Assembly (NCBI GenBank): GCA_903813345.2
Contig: CAIIXF020000013.1
Location: 5,914 to 43,413, forward strand
Direction: 5' to 3'
DNA length: 37,500 nt
Source of the DNA: Owenia fusiformis
Lineage: Eukaryota > Annelida > Polychaeta > Sabellida > Oweniidae
The notes under the pieces were generated by a model. It had not been told where the DNA came from. It searched no databases and saw only the letters and a list, made by a program, of their open reading frames with translations. This document shows positions 20,705 to 32,024 of this stretch, piece after piece. The translations under genes and the position numbers were made by a program. How positions within the stretch are numbered: position 1 is the stretch's first letter; the number at the start of each line of letters is the position of its first letter.

Positions 20705-22601
20705 TGCTACATATATATATGTAGTGAAGCATTGTGGGATCCACGGCAAGTATTTTCCTTTGGAATACTGGCTCACCAAAGCGTTAGATAAAGTGAGACT
20801 CTGATAAATCAGAATGGTAGTGAAGTGTTATACAGCATCCACTATATCTGGACCTCTGCATGTTTTATCCCATGCTTCAATAAATTACCAAATCACATCT
20901 CTAACTGTTTCAAGTGCTTTGAAAATACATAACACTGTCTGGTCTCAGGCACACATAAATGTACATAAATGTATACATCTTGTAAATAGGTTTTGCATTC
21001 GAAAATATTAGTATGTTTGTTATAAATCCCTATAAATGATATGTATCTCCTAATTATCGTTGAGCACTGATAACACTGTCTGGTACATGTACATAAAGTT
21101 ATACAACTTACAAACCTCTTGTAAGATGTATATCATTAGTACTGATATTGCTCCGTTAGAACACCATAGGTCATATTATCTATACTTTTGACAGTTATCC
21201 AAACTATTTCTAGTATACTGTCGTTCTCTACATTTATTAAATAAACTGAAATATACTCAAATTTAATTTTGTTTGTCTATTCATTGCTATTATTTGAACA
21301 TGATTGTGTACTTATATAATTATGTATGGTCATATTATTTTCGCTTCTTTCTTCATTTTATTTGTCTATTCATTGTTATTGTTGGAACATGTGAATTGTC
21401 ATATTTTCGGTGGTGTACCTTCCTTCACTTTTGAGGGCCAATATGTATACTTATGAAAATTACAATATATAAACCATCCGAATTCCGGTGAGAGCGTTAA
21501 GTAAGCAAATGCTACCTCATTATGTGCAAGATGGTCGCTAATTTCGCAAATTCCCTGTAGTAAAACTTTTCATCGATTGGTCAAAATGGTTCGATTTTTA
21601 CTTTTTCAGCCAAATATTATGTCACATGAAACAGTCACTTCTCCTCCGATAAAATTTACATTTGACAATGGTTCCATAATTTAAGACTAAGTTCCGCCAT
21701 TGATCATTGACAGCAGTGTGTATCCATGTTTCCAGTCCGGGGGGGGGGTGCCATCGAGGCTTATCGTAATAAAAAGAGCATTTTAAAGCTTTTTTCTTCC
21801 TATACCTCATTGTTTTATTGTAATTGGTTATGATGGGCCATCGCACCCCTCCCCCTGGCTACGCCTATGGACAGGCATTGTAAAAACTAGAAATACTCGC
21901 ACTCCCAGGCCAAGACCACCCAAATGAATATGTTCATTAAGATTGCAACTGGAAATGTTGTTTGCACGTTGAAATTTCACATCTCACAATAAAAAAGAAT
22001 CTACAAATCCATCATTAAGATGAAAGAAGCATGTTAACACGTCTCAGAAAGTTGACGCCCAAATTACGCGAAATTACATAAGCGGGGTACAATTTAGGGA
22101 GAACAAATAATAGTTTATTTCTGGATATCCATGTTTCACCGATGAAAGTGTTTGATAGCATTACGCGAGTTCATATCTTCTTAATCTTTGAATAAATTAA
22201 TCGTGATCACAAGTTCCGAACTACCTGTATTCAGTGGCGGATACATGTAAAGTCTTGAATAAACAATCCTAATGTTATGTGAGTAACAGCTAGAATCCCT
22301 TTTAGAATTGATGATTTGTAAGTACTAGCCACAGATAACCTGATGCCTGGAGGCACCAATATACAGATATACACTCAATAATGAGACACAAATAATAACA
22401 AAGAAAATTAAGCGAATTAGTATATATTAGAAATGCCATTTTATAATTATAAATCGTCAGTTTTGCTAGTTAATACATGATATGCTCCAATGTTAAATGT
22501 TGTTTAGATCACAACGATAGCCCTTTAATCATTAACAAAATATTTTAGTCATTAAACTGTATTACGTTTTTTTAATCCCGCAAATGGACATCCCCTAACA
22601 C
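20705..22601. other. Non-coding stretch (copy 2) after gene A exon 6
   Basis: Matches 7508-9405. No supported gene. Contains the G-rich possible small element at 21737-21863 and an ATTAAATAAACTG word near 21236. Confidence 0.5.
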
Positions 22602-23275
22602 GTCGTCCGATGCTATCGTGTACAATTGACGATAGAGATAATGGTCATAATTGCAGCAAGGACGTCAATAGGGTATACAACATGTACAATAAGATCTGTG
22701 AAATTAAGCATAAATGAAGTGCTTTGAAAATGGATGATTATGGTCAATTGATTAAATGTTGTCGTTATCGAAGAAAATACCACTTATTAATTCATTGCAG
22801 ATCCATTTGCAATAAACGTTTCAAGAACTTTTTGATCGTGGGTTTTATTGATTTGAATGAGTGCCCATTATTTTTTATTTATTTTCACTTTTGAAAACTA
22901 CGCATTTGCTTCTGGTGTCTACGTACATTTTTCCTACGCCACTGCTCTAGATGGTTTCAGTTTATATCTTCCCCGCCCATGTTGCCATTCGACCAGAAAT
23001 AACATCCATGGTCCGATTTCCCAAAGCGATAATCTATATACTGATATATGCACTGAATACTAGAATGTACAGTACAATGTAGTATAGTTTTTTCCAAATA
23101 GTTGGTACAATTATGTCAAAATTTTCAAAATGAAAATAATTGGTACAATGATGTCAAAATGTCCAAATGTTCACCCCGAATGTAATCCTTGATCCGCCCC
23201 TGCTGTATCCTAGGAAAAAGTACAATAGAATATTATGAAGAGTGTCCAATCTTCATTGTATATTTTGCCAGCAAG

Positions 23276-23312
23276 ATGGAAGCTGTGTATGACATGTATG
23301 AAGAGTATTTTG
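23276..23312 (+). CDS. TOMM20-like: Gene B start exon, TOM20-like
   Basis: ATG at 23276 in good context (A at -3, G at +4) encodes MEAVYDMYEEYF and one base of Gly. The donor GTAAGT (23313) leaves phase 1, which matches exon 2 at 26170. The start places Gly-Val-Leu at the same distance from the N-terminus as in TOM20 (about residue 13), and the whole protein comes to 145 residues. The frame stays open upstream to a TAA near 23190, through a CCTAG acceptor-like site at 23216-23220, so a longer 5' part including CPIFIVYFASK is possible. Acidic and aromatic, with no membrane helix. No counterpart in copy 1. Confidence 0.6.
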
Positions 23313-23539
23313 GTAAGTAGTTGTAATATTGAATATTAATACGATAAACACGGTGCAGCTTTCAAATGTCTGATAGGATACTAATCACATCTAGGTTGGG
23401 GGGCGGATTGGTGTATTAATCAATGATTACTAAAAGTACACGTTTAAGTCTATTTTGCATTCTTGACGATTCATTCCACACACCTAAGCCACAATGGCTA
23501 TGTTATGTTAAGATGTAATTCAGTGTTCACTACAAACAC

Positions 23540-23705
23540 ATGGGTTCAATAGAATATAAGCATGTTTTCACTGCTGATCTTAACTAGAGTCGGTTTTCAT
23601 AATGGCAGTTTTTATGTAATGAAATCACTGGCTGGAAATCAGTGTTCACTACAAACAGGTGTTCAATAGAGTATAATCATGTGTTCACTAGCTATGGCCA
23701 ATAGG
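23540..23705 (+). repeat. Repeated GTTCACT / TCAATAGA block
   Basis: Two adjacent related stretches (from about 23540 and 23637) share TTCAATAGA and GTGTTCACTA words. The first ends with AACTAGAGTCGGTTTTCATA plus AATGGCAGT (23582-23609). The same 28 bp recurs in direct orientation at 26072-26099 (one mismatch) and 10549-10576. These blocks bracket the inverted minisatellite pair and may be ends of one element. Confidence 0.5.
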
Positions 23706-23782
23706 GTACCTCTAGCAAACTGAAAACAATCTGCTTCTCCATTGACTCCTATGTTAAATCACTTACACATTGCATTTTTTCT

Positions 23783-24775
23783 GTAAGATTGTTGACAATC
23801 TGCAATCTGAATTGCAATCTGTTCTATACTTCTCTCTCAATGTTACAATGTGCAGATTGTTGCAATGTGTGCAATATGCAATCTGGATTGTACAATCTGT
23901 TTTATACTTCTCTCAGAATGGCCAACAATCTTAACAATGTTAGCAATGTTGCAATGTGCAGATTGTTGCAATGTGTGCAATCTGCAATCTGGATTGTACA
24001 ATCTGTTTTATACTTCTCTCAGAATGACCAACAATCTTAACAATGCTGCAATGTGCAGATTGTTGCAATGTGCGCAAACTGCAATCTGGATTGTGCAATC
24101 TGTTTTATACTTCTCCTTTCAGAATGGCCAACAATCTTATCAATGTTAGCAATGTTGCAATGTGCAGATTGTTGCAATGTGTGCAATCTGCAATGTGGAT
24201 TGTACAATCTGTTTTATACTTCTCTCAGAATGGCCAACAATCTTAACAATGTTAGCAATGTTGCAATGTGCAGATTGTTGCAATTTGCGCAATCTGGATT
24301 GTACAATCTGTTTTATACTTCTCTCAGAATGACCAACAATCTTAACAATGTTAGCAATGTTGCAATGTGCATATTGTTGCAATGTGTGCAAACTGCAATC
24401 TGGATTGTACAATCTGTTTTATACAACTAAGAATGGCCAACAATCTTAACAATCTAAGCAATGTTGCAATGTGCAGATTGTTGCAATGTGTGCAAACTGC
24501 AATCTAGATTGTACAATCTGTTTTATACTTCTCCCCTCAGAATGGTCAAAAATTTTAACAATCTTAGCAATGTTGCAATGTGCAGATTGTTGCAATGTGT
24601 GCAATCTGCAATCTGGATTGTGCAATCTGTTTTATACTCCTCCCCTCAGAATGACCAACAATCTTAACAATGTTAGCAATGTTGCAATGTGTAGATTGTT
24701 GCAATGTGTGCAATCTGCAATCTGGATTGTGCAATCTGTTTTATTTATAATTCTCTCAGAATGGCCAACAATTTT
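23783..24775 (+). repeat. CAATCTG minisatellite, about 10 units of ~100-109 bp
   Basis: Units contain TGCAATCTGGATTGTACAAT, CTGTTTTATACTTCTC, AGAATGGCCAACAATC and GCAGATTGTTGCAATGTG, in that order. CTGGATTGT-type anchors recur near 23880, 23982, 24085, 24193, 24293, 24400, 24503, 24611 and 24720. Copies vary by small indels. Long open frames in all phases here are repeat artefacts. The unit is also found inverted downstream (25764-26003). Confidence 0.9.
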
Positions 24776-25763
24776 ACTAACAGTACTGCTTTTATTAATA
24801 TTCCAAAAGAATTATCTTATTTTAATAGTATCTTTAACTATTGTATTTCTAGGGAAGTTATTGTATCGTAATGGATGGCTGTGGGTTTTGAGTTCTATGA
24901 TGGTCCAAAGGCTCAATCCAAGAGAGACCTTATTAATTAAATGTAAAATCCTATTTGGTCTTATAGCTTTTTTAGCACAATTGTAAACAACAAAAGGCTG
25001 AAGACGGAGATACAAATGTCATCGATTTTAGATGGATTTGTAGTTTTGACCAGGTCAGAGTGCACTCACCTGCTTTCAGTAAAGGGTTACATCAAAATTG
25101 ACCAGGCAATTGTTGGTAACACTTTTATTTTTTGATAGAGACAATGACCATTGTTAGAATCTCATATTATTACACACATTTCAAAAGTAGAAACTAATTT
25201 GATTTCCAGTGAATAATTTGGATTCAGATGTCATCTTGAAAATAGAATAGGCCTAAATGGATTCCCCTCACAAAGGATATCAAAGACTAGAGATGAGTTT
25301 AAAATAATTAACCTTTGTCAGTCCAAGTTTTTGAAGAGTTACATTTTGAAAATGATTAAGCTGATCTCCCTTTTTGTACATGTTCACACTGACTTCATTT
25401 CAACTAACACCTATGATATATGGATGAATCAAAGTTTGAATAAGTTTACATTTCACTGTAACTCCAACTGGCTCTGTATTGGCCATGTTAATTAATATTC
25501 ATTATCTTGAACAGTATTTAATTTATTCTTAATGAGCAGATATAACTTTGGGGAGAGACTGCACATGAAACAGCATCTCATTAACAACATATGATATGAT
25601 GAAACAAAGCATGGGGGCTACATACAACTCTCCCACTTCAAAAGAGAGAGTTCTTAATAAAAAATAAACAAAGTAATGAAAGTAATTAAAACTATATTTC
25701 AGCATGTTCACAATAAAAGATTTAAAATTCTTGTGCCAATCTTAAAGACATGTTATGTTTCAC

Positions 25764-26003
25764 ATTGTCAGATTGCAACAATCCAGATTGCAGATTGCAC
25801 GCATTGCAACAATCTGCACTTTGCAGTATTGCTAACATTGTTGCCATTCTGAGAGGATGTATAATACAGATTGTACAATCCAGATTGCAGATTGCAACAA
25901 TGTTATATTTCACATTGTCAGATTACAACAATCCAGATTGTAGATTGTAACAATGTTAACTTTCACATTGTTAGATTGCAACAATCCAGATTGCACATTG
26001 TTT
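25764..26003 (-). repeat. Inverted relic of the CAATCTG minisatellite (copy 2)
   Basis: Same sequence as 10241-10480. It faces the array at 23783-24775, forming a large inverted pair within the first intron of gene B. Confidence 0.7.
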
Positions 26004-26169
26004 TTGGGTACCTACTGGGTACCTACTGGCCATTGGGCTCAATAGAGTAGAAGCATGTGTTCACTGATATTAACTAGAGTTGGTTTTCATAATGGCAGTA
26101 TACAATAATTTTTCACGCTTTAATAGCATATTGTGTCACGCAAAAATAAGTTTATTTCTTACATTTCAG

Positions 26170-26291
26170 GTGTACTAGAAAGAATCCACCTTATTTTGTT
26201 GGATCACCCACAGTCAGACCAGTGGAAGAAAGTCCAAAAGGCAAGATTCAACATGTACCATCAATCTGCTGTTTCCATGTGGTGTAAAATA
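26170..26291 (+). CDS. TOMM20-like: Gene B exon 2, TOM20-like (copy 2)
   Basis: Acceptor TTTCAG and donor GTATGT, phases 1 and 0. Encodes VLERIHLILLDHPQSDQWKK and the basic linker. Leu here where copy 1 has Phe. Charged Glu-Arg and His fall where the TOM20 membrane anchor should be. Confidence 0.72.
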
Positions 26292-26837
26292 GTATGTATA
26301 TAAAGGCCTATATATCTTATTATTGACTCTTTTGAAAAGTTTTATGTAATGGAATGATATACGTTCAATAAGTATTGCTAATTTTGCTATTACGTTTGTT
26401 TTTTTTATTTCTCTTCATGAGACTTTCACACCCTAAAAAACATATAGAGAAACCTGTATATCTGTACAACTGTCTAATCCAAACACCTCACAATCTGAAA
26501 ATATCACATTTTTCTTCCATAATTGTTTAACTATTTTCGATTTAACACTGAACTGTTATGATATCCAAGCTTTTGAAACATGGACATTGAATGGTATCAA
26601 TCTTAATTGGTCTTTCTAGCATGATGAATTCATTTGAATCAGACTTTCAAATTACTGGAATGCTATAAAGTTAGAACTATAAACATTTCTTGACAATGTG
26701 TTCACATTTCTTCAAAATGCGACATATTGCATATGCCAAAAACTTGAAATGTGAACACCTCCTAATCTGAAAGGTTTTAGCTGTTCCCAATGGTGTTTGG
26801 TTTAGACATGTTTTACTGTATATCTGACTTCATTCTG

Positions 26838-27245
26838 TTACAATTTCCTCACAAACAACAAGGTTTTGACAAAATTATGGTTATTATGGTCATGGGTATG
26901 CGTCCCAAATGTTCTAATGTCACTTTTTGATGACATTTTTGAGTGATCATAATTGACATTTGTGTTTCTCTGTAGATCTCCTAGTTGTGAATTGATCAAA
27001 AGAATGATGTGTTGCTTGTCAATACTATTATTTCCTATTAAGTTAATGTGGAGAACAAAATTATTTGATTCATCAATAATATGGTCCAGTTTCCCATTAA
27101 CGAATTGTTTCTCCATTGTCAGTTGAATGCATGCTGAATCCTTAGTTTCACCAGTTATTCCATATTCAGAGAGACACATTTCATTGATAATTTGTACGTA
27201 AGCTATTTCCATCTGGCTATTTCCTATCATGTTTAATTTTGTCAT
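26838..27245 (-). pseudogene. Unrecognised minus-strand open frame (copy 2)
   Basis: Same 135-codon frame as 11315-11722, with two replacements. The companion acceptor-linked frame is at 27217-27387. Function and family unknown; see the copy 1 entry. Confidence 0.25.
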
Positions 27246-27652
27246 TCCTATGATATTTTCGCAGCAAATTGGTCGCCTTCACTTGGAGCTGGTGCTTTAA
27301 CTTTGCTAATACAAAACCACCGAAATAGCAAACTTTCCCTCGGGCAGCTATAATCTGATTGTTTGTTAATGGTTGTGCTTCTCTGAACTGAAAACATAAA
27401 AAGAAGTCAAGTTATATTACAGCCAAATTATTATATCAATATTTCATAAGTTTATAAAATGATTAATATTAGGTACATGTATACTGTTTTAAAACCATGT
27501 ATTATGGATACACCACACTCATATTTTAAACTCTACCAGTAACATAACTAGAAAAACAGCAACTCCATGAAGTAGCAAATCCCACCGAACAAAACATATT
27601 TTGATTATTAATGGCCATCTAGAAAATTCCTCACTGGTCTTCAATTCCTCAA

Positions 27653-27721
27653 CTGTAAACCTTGAAAGTACTGTTGACTTCGACCTGCGGTCTCAGTCAA
27701 CAGTACTTTCAAGGTTTACAG
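27653..27721. repeat. Perfect 26-bp hairpin (copy 2)
   Basis: Arms 27653-27678 and 27696-27721 with the same 17-nt loop as 12130-12198. Confidence 0.8.
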
Positions 27722-27999
27722 AATCGGTATACAGTTTTACCAGTTAACCGAAAAGAGAGGTCTACAATTGTATATTGTAACATTCAAATTTATGCAGTAA
27801 TATTCTTTTTAGGTGCACTGACTTTGGATTCTAATTATGCAAATAATGTTGACAATGGAATATGGATTAATGCCATCATATATGTTGTCGATCGTAAAGT
27901 TACAAAAAATGATACAAACTTTCTAGAAATACTATTGGCGATATCTTAACCTTTTAAAATTTGTGACTATTTATTAAATTCTATATATTGTTCTATATA

Positions 28000-29092
28000 C
28001 GAGGGGTGATCCAAAAGTCTTGGACGCCCTGCTCTATTTTTGTTGGTTTTTGATAAAATTACTTTAAACTTTCCAATAATAAAGACCAACAACCTAACCA
28101 CTTTGTGTATCAATTTCATGGAGAAATTATATATTTTATATAGTTTTCTAGATAGTTTTTAATACAGGGACCCTGCCACCCGGAACGGTATTCGCACATG
28201 GCAACTTTCAGCTTAAAATGTTGCCACCATTTCACTTGTTTCCCAAGTCTTGACCACTATATTTCTTTGAATTTTGAATGTTAAACCATGTTAGTTTACT
28301 TTCATTGTTACTAGGCAACCAATTAATTGTGTTTTAATTAAAATGTCACATATGACAATGGCCGTACATGTCAAATTCTAAGAAAATGCCATCGGACAAG
28401 CAACCCTCATTCTAGTATTATTTTTGCTGCAAGATGGCTGCTGAAATGCAGAACACGGAAGAAATCAAAGTGGAACAAAGAATACTACAAGATATTTTTA
28501 CTATTATTGACCTTGAACAGCTACCATATGCACGATATAGTCTATGTATGGCTCCGTGTGATTTTCTTCCTTTTCTCCAAGTTGAAAGGAGGGTTGAAAG
28601 AAAATGTTTTTTTACTCATTGGATGAGGTTTAGAATGGCACTCCAGCAGCATTTGTATCACATAAGCAATGGCGTAGTCATAAATGTCTTCCATTCATTG
28701 ATAAAGCGGTTTGAAAAATGTGTTCAAATTCGTGGAAAATATGTTGAAAAGTAGGTCTTAATATGTGAAAATGATGATTGCAGATGACACTCAGATTGAA
28801 AATCGAAAATTCTCTCATATCATGGCTGGTTTAGGTTGTCCACCTGCAACTAAAGTATTTGCCATATTATAACAGTTGTGACGTGATTTGCTATATCTAA
28901 ATACCGTTCCGGGTAGCAGGGACCCGGTATTAAAAAATATTTAGAAAAGTAGCTAAAATATATTATTTTCTGTTGAAACTTATACACAAAGTTGTTCAGA
29001 TGTTGATCTTTATTATCTGAAAGTTTCATGTAATTATATTAGAAAATAGCAAAGTTAGAGCAAGGCGTCCAAGACTTTTGGATCACCCCTCG
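28000..29092 (+). mobile_element. Mariner-type deletion derivative (non-autonomous)
   Basis: Flanked by TA on both sides (27998-27999 and 29093-29094). The empty site in copy 1 (about 12475) has a single TA. The ends are inverted repeats beginning CGAGGGGTGATCCAAAAGTC, perfect for 29 bp and then continuing with one mismatch. Weaker inverted similarity extends to about 190 bp, including matching CCCGGAACGGTAT words at 28178 and 28904. The inside holds a heavily deleted transposase frame. TA duplication, end structure and transposase remnant together place it in the Tc1/mariner superfamily. Confidence 0.93.
28434..28754 (+). pseudogene. Truncated mariner transposase (N- and C-terminal remnants fused)
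   Basis: 106 codons, against about 345 in intact mariner transposases. Residues 1-20 include IKVEQRI, like the N-terminal start of the DNA-binding domain. From about residue 30 the frame jumps to the C-terminal catalytic end: YSLCMAPCDF corresponds to the YSPDLAPxDF motif with the third catalytic Asp, and the end HSLIKRFEKCVQIRGKYVEK is the typical mariner C-terminus. The DNA-binding helices and the first two catalytic Asp residues are missing, so it cannot be an active transposase. Confidence 0.88.
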
Positions 29093-29186
29093 TACTTTAA
29101 AATCTGGTTGCCTGCTAATAATACCCTCTGCTGCATTGTTTATGAGTTTATTAAAAAGGCCTAAACATTTATTTATCCCTCTTCAG

Positions 29187-29247
29187 GATGCTGTCCAAAA
29201 TTTCTTCTTTGAGGAAGTCCACTTGGCAGAGCAACTGTTCAGACAGG
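29187..29247 (+). CDS. TOMM20-like: Gene B exon 3, TOM20-like (copy 2)
   Basis: 61 bp, identical to 12569-12629. Encodes DAVQNFFFEEVHLAEQLFRQ (residues 54-73 of the reconstructed protein) in the presequence-binding helix. The mariner derivative ends 94 bp upstream of this exon. Confidence 0.85.
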
Positions 29248-29657
29248 GTAAGATTTTTGTTTACATCAACTGAAAATTGTAATATCCTTTGCTATCCTTG
29301 AGCATTTTTTCCATGTCAATTTCCTCTCAACATCGAAGGTTTCCATGTTTTATTACTCTCAGACTTTTGACTCAGACAATTTTCCATGTTTTTTCCCTCT
29401 CAGATTGGCCAATTTTCATGGTTTATGCTGAAAGCCAAAATTGTCCGCGCTGCACATAGCTACCAAAAGTATTTAGAGTGAACCCCCGGTAATGTGTTAT
29501 AAAAAGTTCCTACAAGTACTATAAATCCCCCGTTCCATTAATTGACATTTCTGTGTGAGCCAAAAATGGTGTAGTACATACATTACAGTACTTTCAAAAT
29601 ATATTTATACTGTTAATATATTAGTTGTATTTCATTTATACAAAAATGTGATTGCAG

Positions 29658-29800
29658 GTTATATTGATGTTGGGGTCTTTCATCTGGCGACTGCTGTGGT
29701 GTTTCACCGTCACCCCTATCATTACCTAAGTGATATACAACACAGAATCTATCCTGATGTCTTTCAGCGCCTCCTGCAGATCCTGCCAACAGTTTCACAG
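29658..29800 (+). CDS. TOMM20-like: Gene B exon 4, TOM20 receptor domain (copy 2)
   Basis: 143 bp, identical to 13040-13182. Residues 75-121 of the reconstructed protein, ending LPTVSQ. Donor GTATAA. Confidence 0.85.
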
Positions 29801-30307
29801 GTATAAATGAGTGCACTTTATCCAACCAATCTCCAACAGTACTGTATAGTATCGTTTTGACTACAGTATAGTGAAACATGGTATTGTAGAATGTAGGGTA
29901 CTATAAACGTAAACATAACCATACAGTACTGTGAACATGGCACCATACAGTACTGTGTAAACGTTATGTAACACTACTGTGTGAATACAGTATGGTACAG
30001 TACCGTTATCTACTTTTCTAGATATAGTTTTACATTACACGTCAGACACTACTTTTGTTCTTGGTAGAACTGTTCAATTCAGTTCACCATATCGCTACCA
30101 GTCCTTTGTATTTTTTGTATAAACTTTGCAAGAATCTGTGATAATGATTACTCAGTTCTACTTTTGAATTTTCGATTGAAATATCACAGTATGAGGAATA
30201 AATGTCAGTTACATGTACCACTCTGTAATTAGACTCCAGATTGTTTTTGCCATGTTGCTTATTAGACTCCACATGATAAGCCGTAGTCTATTGTTTTTGC
30301 CTCTGTT

Positions 30308-30930
30308 CACGTCCAGTCCATGTCGAGTCTATCCATCCGTCTGTCCATCCATATGTCTGTCTAAAAAAGAAACAAGGCACAGTGTGAACAGAATGGCACC
30401 CTTGAATAGAATACAGTTTTTGGGATGGAACATCCGTGTCCACCCTAACATTTACCCAGATTTTAGGACGTAAAATCCAAAATGGCCACCTTAACGCTTA
30501 CCCAGAATGCCGAAAAATGAATCATTTCAATGACAGTTCTAATGAGGATGTTTCATATATGTAGAGAAACATCCCTGAAAATTTCAATTGAATCTGACAA
30601 TTGGTTTTGCTGGAAACCTGTACACAAGCCTTGCCAGACAAGATTTTAGGACGTAAAATCCATAATGGCCACCTTAACGTTTACCCAGAATGCCGAAAAA
30701 CTAATCAGTTCTACACTTTCATAGGTAGAGAAATATCCTTGAAAATCTCAAATGAATCCCTCAGTTCTAAACTTTCATAGGTAGAAACATCCCTGAAAAT
30801 TTCAAATGAATCCCTCAAACGGTTTGGCTGGAAACATATGGACAAGATTATTCGGGACGCCTATCCGCCCACCACCCGCCTACTCATCTGCCTGCCCGGC
30901 AAACTGATTACAATATAGCACCCAAAGGTG
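30308..30930. repeat. Repeat with two internal direct units (copy 2)
   Basis: Same element as 13690-14310 in the last gene B intron. Confidence 0.6.
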
Positions 30931-31031
30931 CGGTAAAAATACTCTGTCATCTGGAGTCGGAACTTATTGTTAAATTTCAAACTTCTAGTTATGTTTGTAT
31001 TCATTGTGTTTTTCTTTTGTAATCTATTCAG

Positions 31032-31106
31032 AATATATGGTGCGGTGAATCGGGAGAGCGGTTGTCAAGATGGATCAAGCACAATCCCAATGGATATAGG
31101 ATATGA
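31032..31106 (+). CDS. TOMM20-like: Gene B last exon (copy 2)
   Basis: Equivalent of 14414-14488. Encodes NIWCGESGERLSRWIKHNPN plus four residues, then TGA at 31104-31106. Ser and Ile replace Ala and Leu of copy 1; one Arg codon differs silently. Completes a 145-residue protein from the five copy 2 exons (37+122+61+143+75 bp). Confidence 0.58.
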   Translation, partial: NIWCGESGERLSRWIKHNPNGYRI

Positions 31107-31115
31107 CTTGGAAGT

Positions 31116-31121
31116 AATAAA
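31116..31121 (+). terminator. Candidate polyadenylation signal after gene B (copy 2)
   Basis: AATAAA beginning 10 bases after the stop codon. Positioned to end a short 3' UTR. Confidence 0.35.
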
Positions 31122-31234
31122 CTGTGAAAATTATAGTACATAAGTTTATCAAATTCAGTTGAAAATCAGGTTTTGTAATTCATAACATGTCCAAACCAAA
31201 ATATATTGATAATATATTTGTACATAATTTATGG

Positions 31235-32024
31235 TAAATTTGTCCAGCTTGATGGAGCATGCTATTTTTCATATAAACACTCTGAAAACTTCACAAATTA
31301 CATTTTTATCTTTTATGTTTTTTTTATTCAAAAGGAAATTAATTTCTTCATGCAATGACATCTGTGCAATGAGTCTATCATGCGGATAACCTTAACTTCT
31401 GTTTGAAGTCCATTGATGCAAGGAGTAGCAGTTAGTGAGAACGGTGCCATAGTATCATATTCTAAAATGTACCATTTCTTGGCTTACTTTTTAAATGGTA
31501 TGATATAGTGACATGATAATATATGTTTGCAGCCTAACTCTGAAGGTAGTAATTAGATCTAGATATATTTGGGTTTTTTTTCTCATAAAACAATTATGTT
31601 TACTTTTTTTGTCCAGCAGTTTCAAATTTAAAAGGTGGAAAAACAACATTATTTTTTATTAAAAAAATATTATAAAGACCCAAAACATCCATACCTCATT
31701 AATACCTCCCGAGTTATGTGGAAAACATATATAAATCTTATCTTGTCACTACATTGTACCATTTAAAAGTAAAAAGAAATGCTACATTTTAGCTTATGAT
31801 ACTCTGGCACTGTTTTCACTTACTTTTACTCCTTGCATTACTGTAGCATTACTGGACTCCAAACATAAGTTTAGGTTATCCGCATATGATGGACTCATTG
31901 CATGAAGTAATTAATTTCCTTTTGAATAAACAAACAGACAAGTATGAGTTCAAAATATAATTTGTGAATTATTCATAGTGTTTATACGAAAAATAGCATG
32001 CTCCATCAAGCTTGACCAATTTTA
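31235..32024. mobile_element. Foldback element with ~270-bp inverted arms (copy 2)
   Basis: Same as 15340-16149, with about 20 bp missing from the centre near 31632. No coding capacity. Confidence 0.75.

Larger units (their letters stand above)
22602..24928. other. 2.33-kb segment present only in copy 2
   Basis: Copy 1 jumps from the equivalent of 22601 to that of 24929, with only a 2-bp AC shared at the junctions and no terminal repeats or target duplication at these ends. It contains the gene B start exon (23276-23312) and the CAATCTG minisatellite array. Because it carries an exon whose phase fits gene B, deletion in copy 1 is more likely than insertion in copy 2. The first 600 bases (to about 23200) show no gene. 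Confidence 0.75.

Noticed and set aside
9406-24928. Copy 2's 2.33-kb block as a transposon insertion
   Set aside because: No inverted or direct terminal repeats and no target duplication at its ends, and it contains a phase-matched exon, so deletion in copy 1 fits better.
23789-24986. Several overlapping 67-171-codon open frames with repeated CADCCN / QSVLY peptides
   Set aside because: They are translations of the ~105-bp minisatellite in different frames and on both strands, with no independent evidence of coding.
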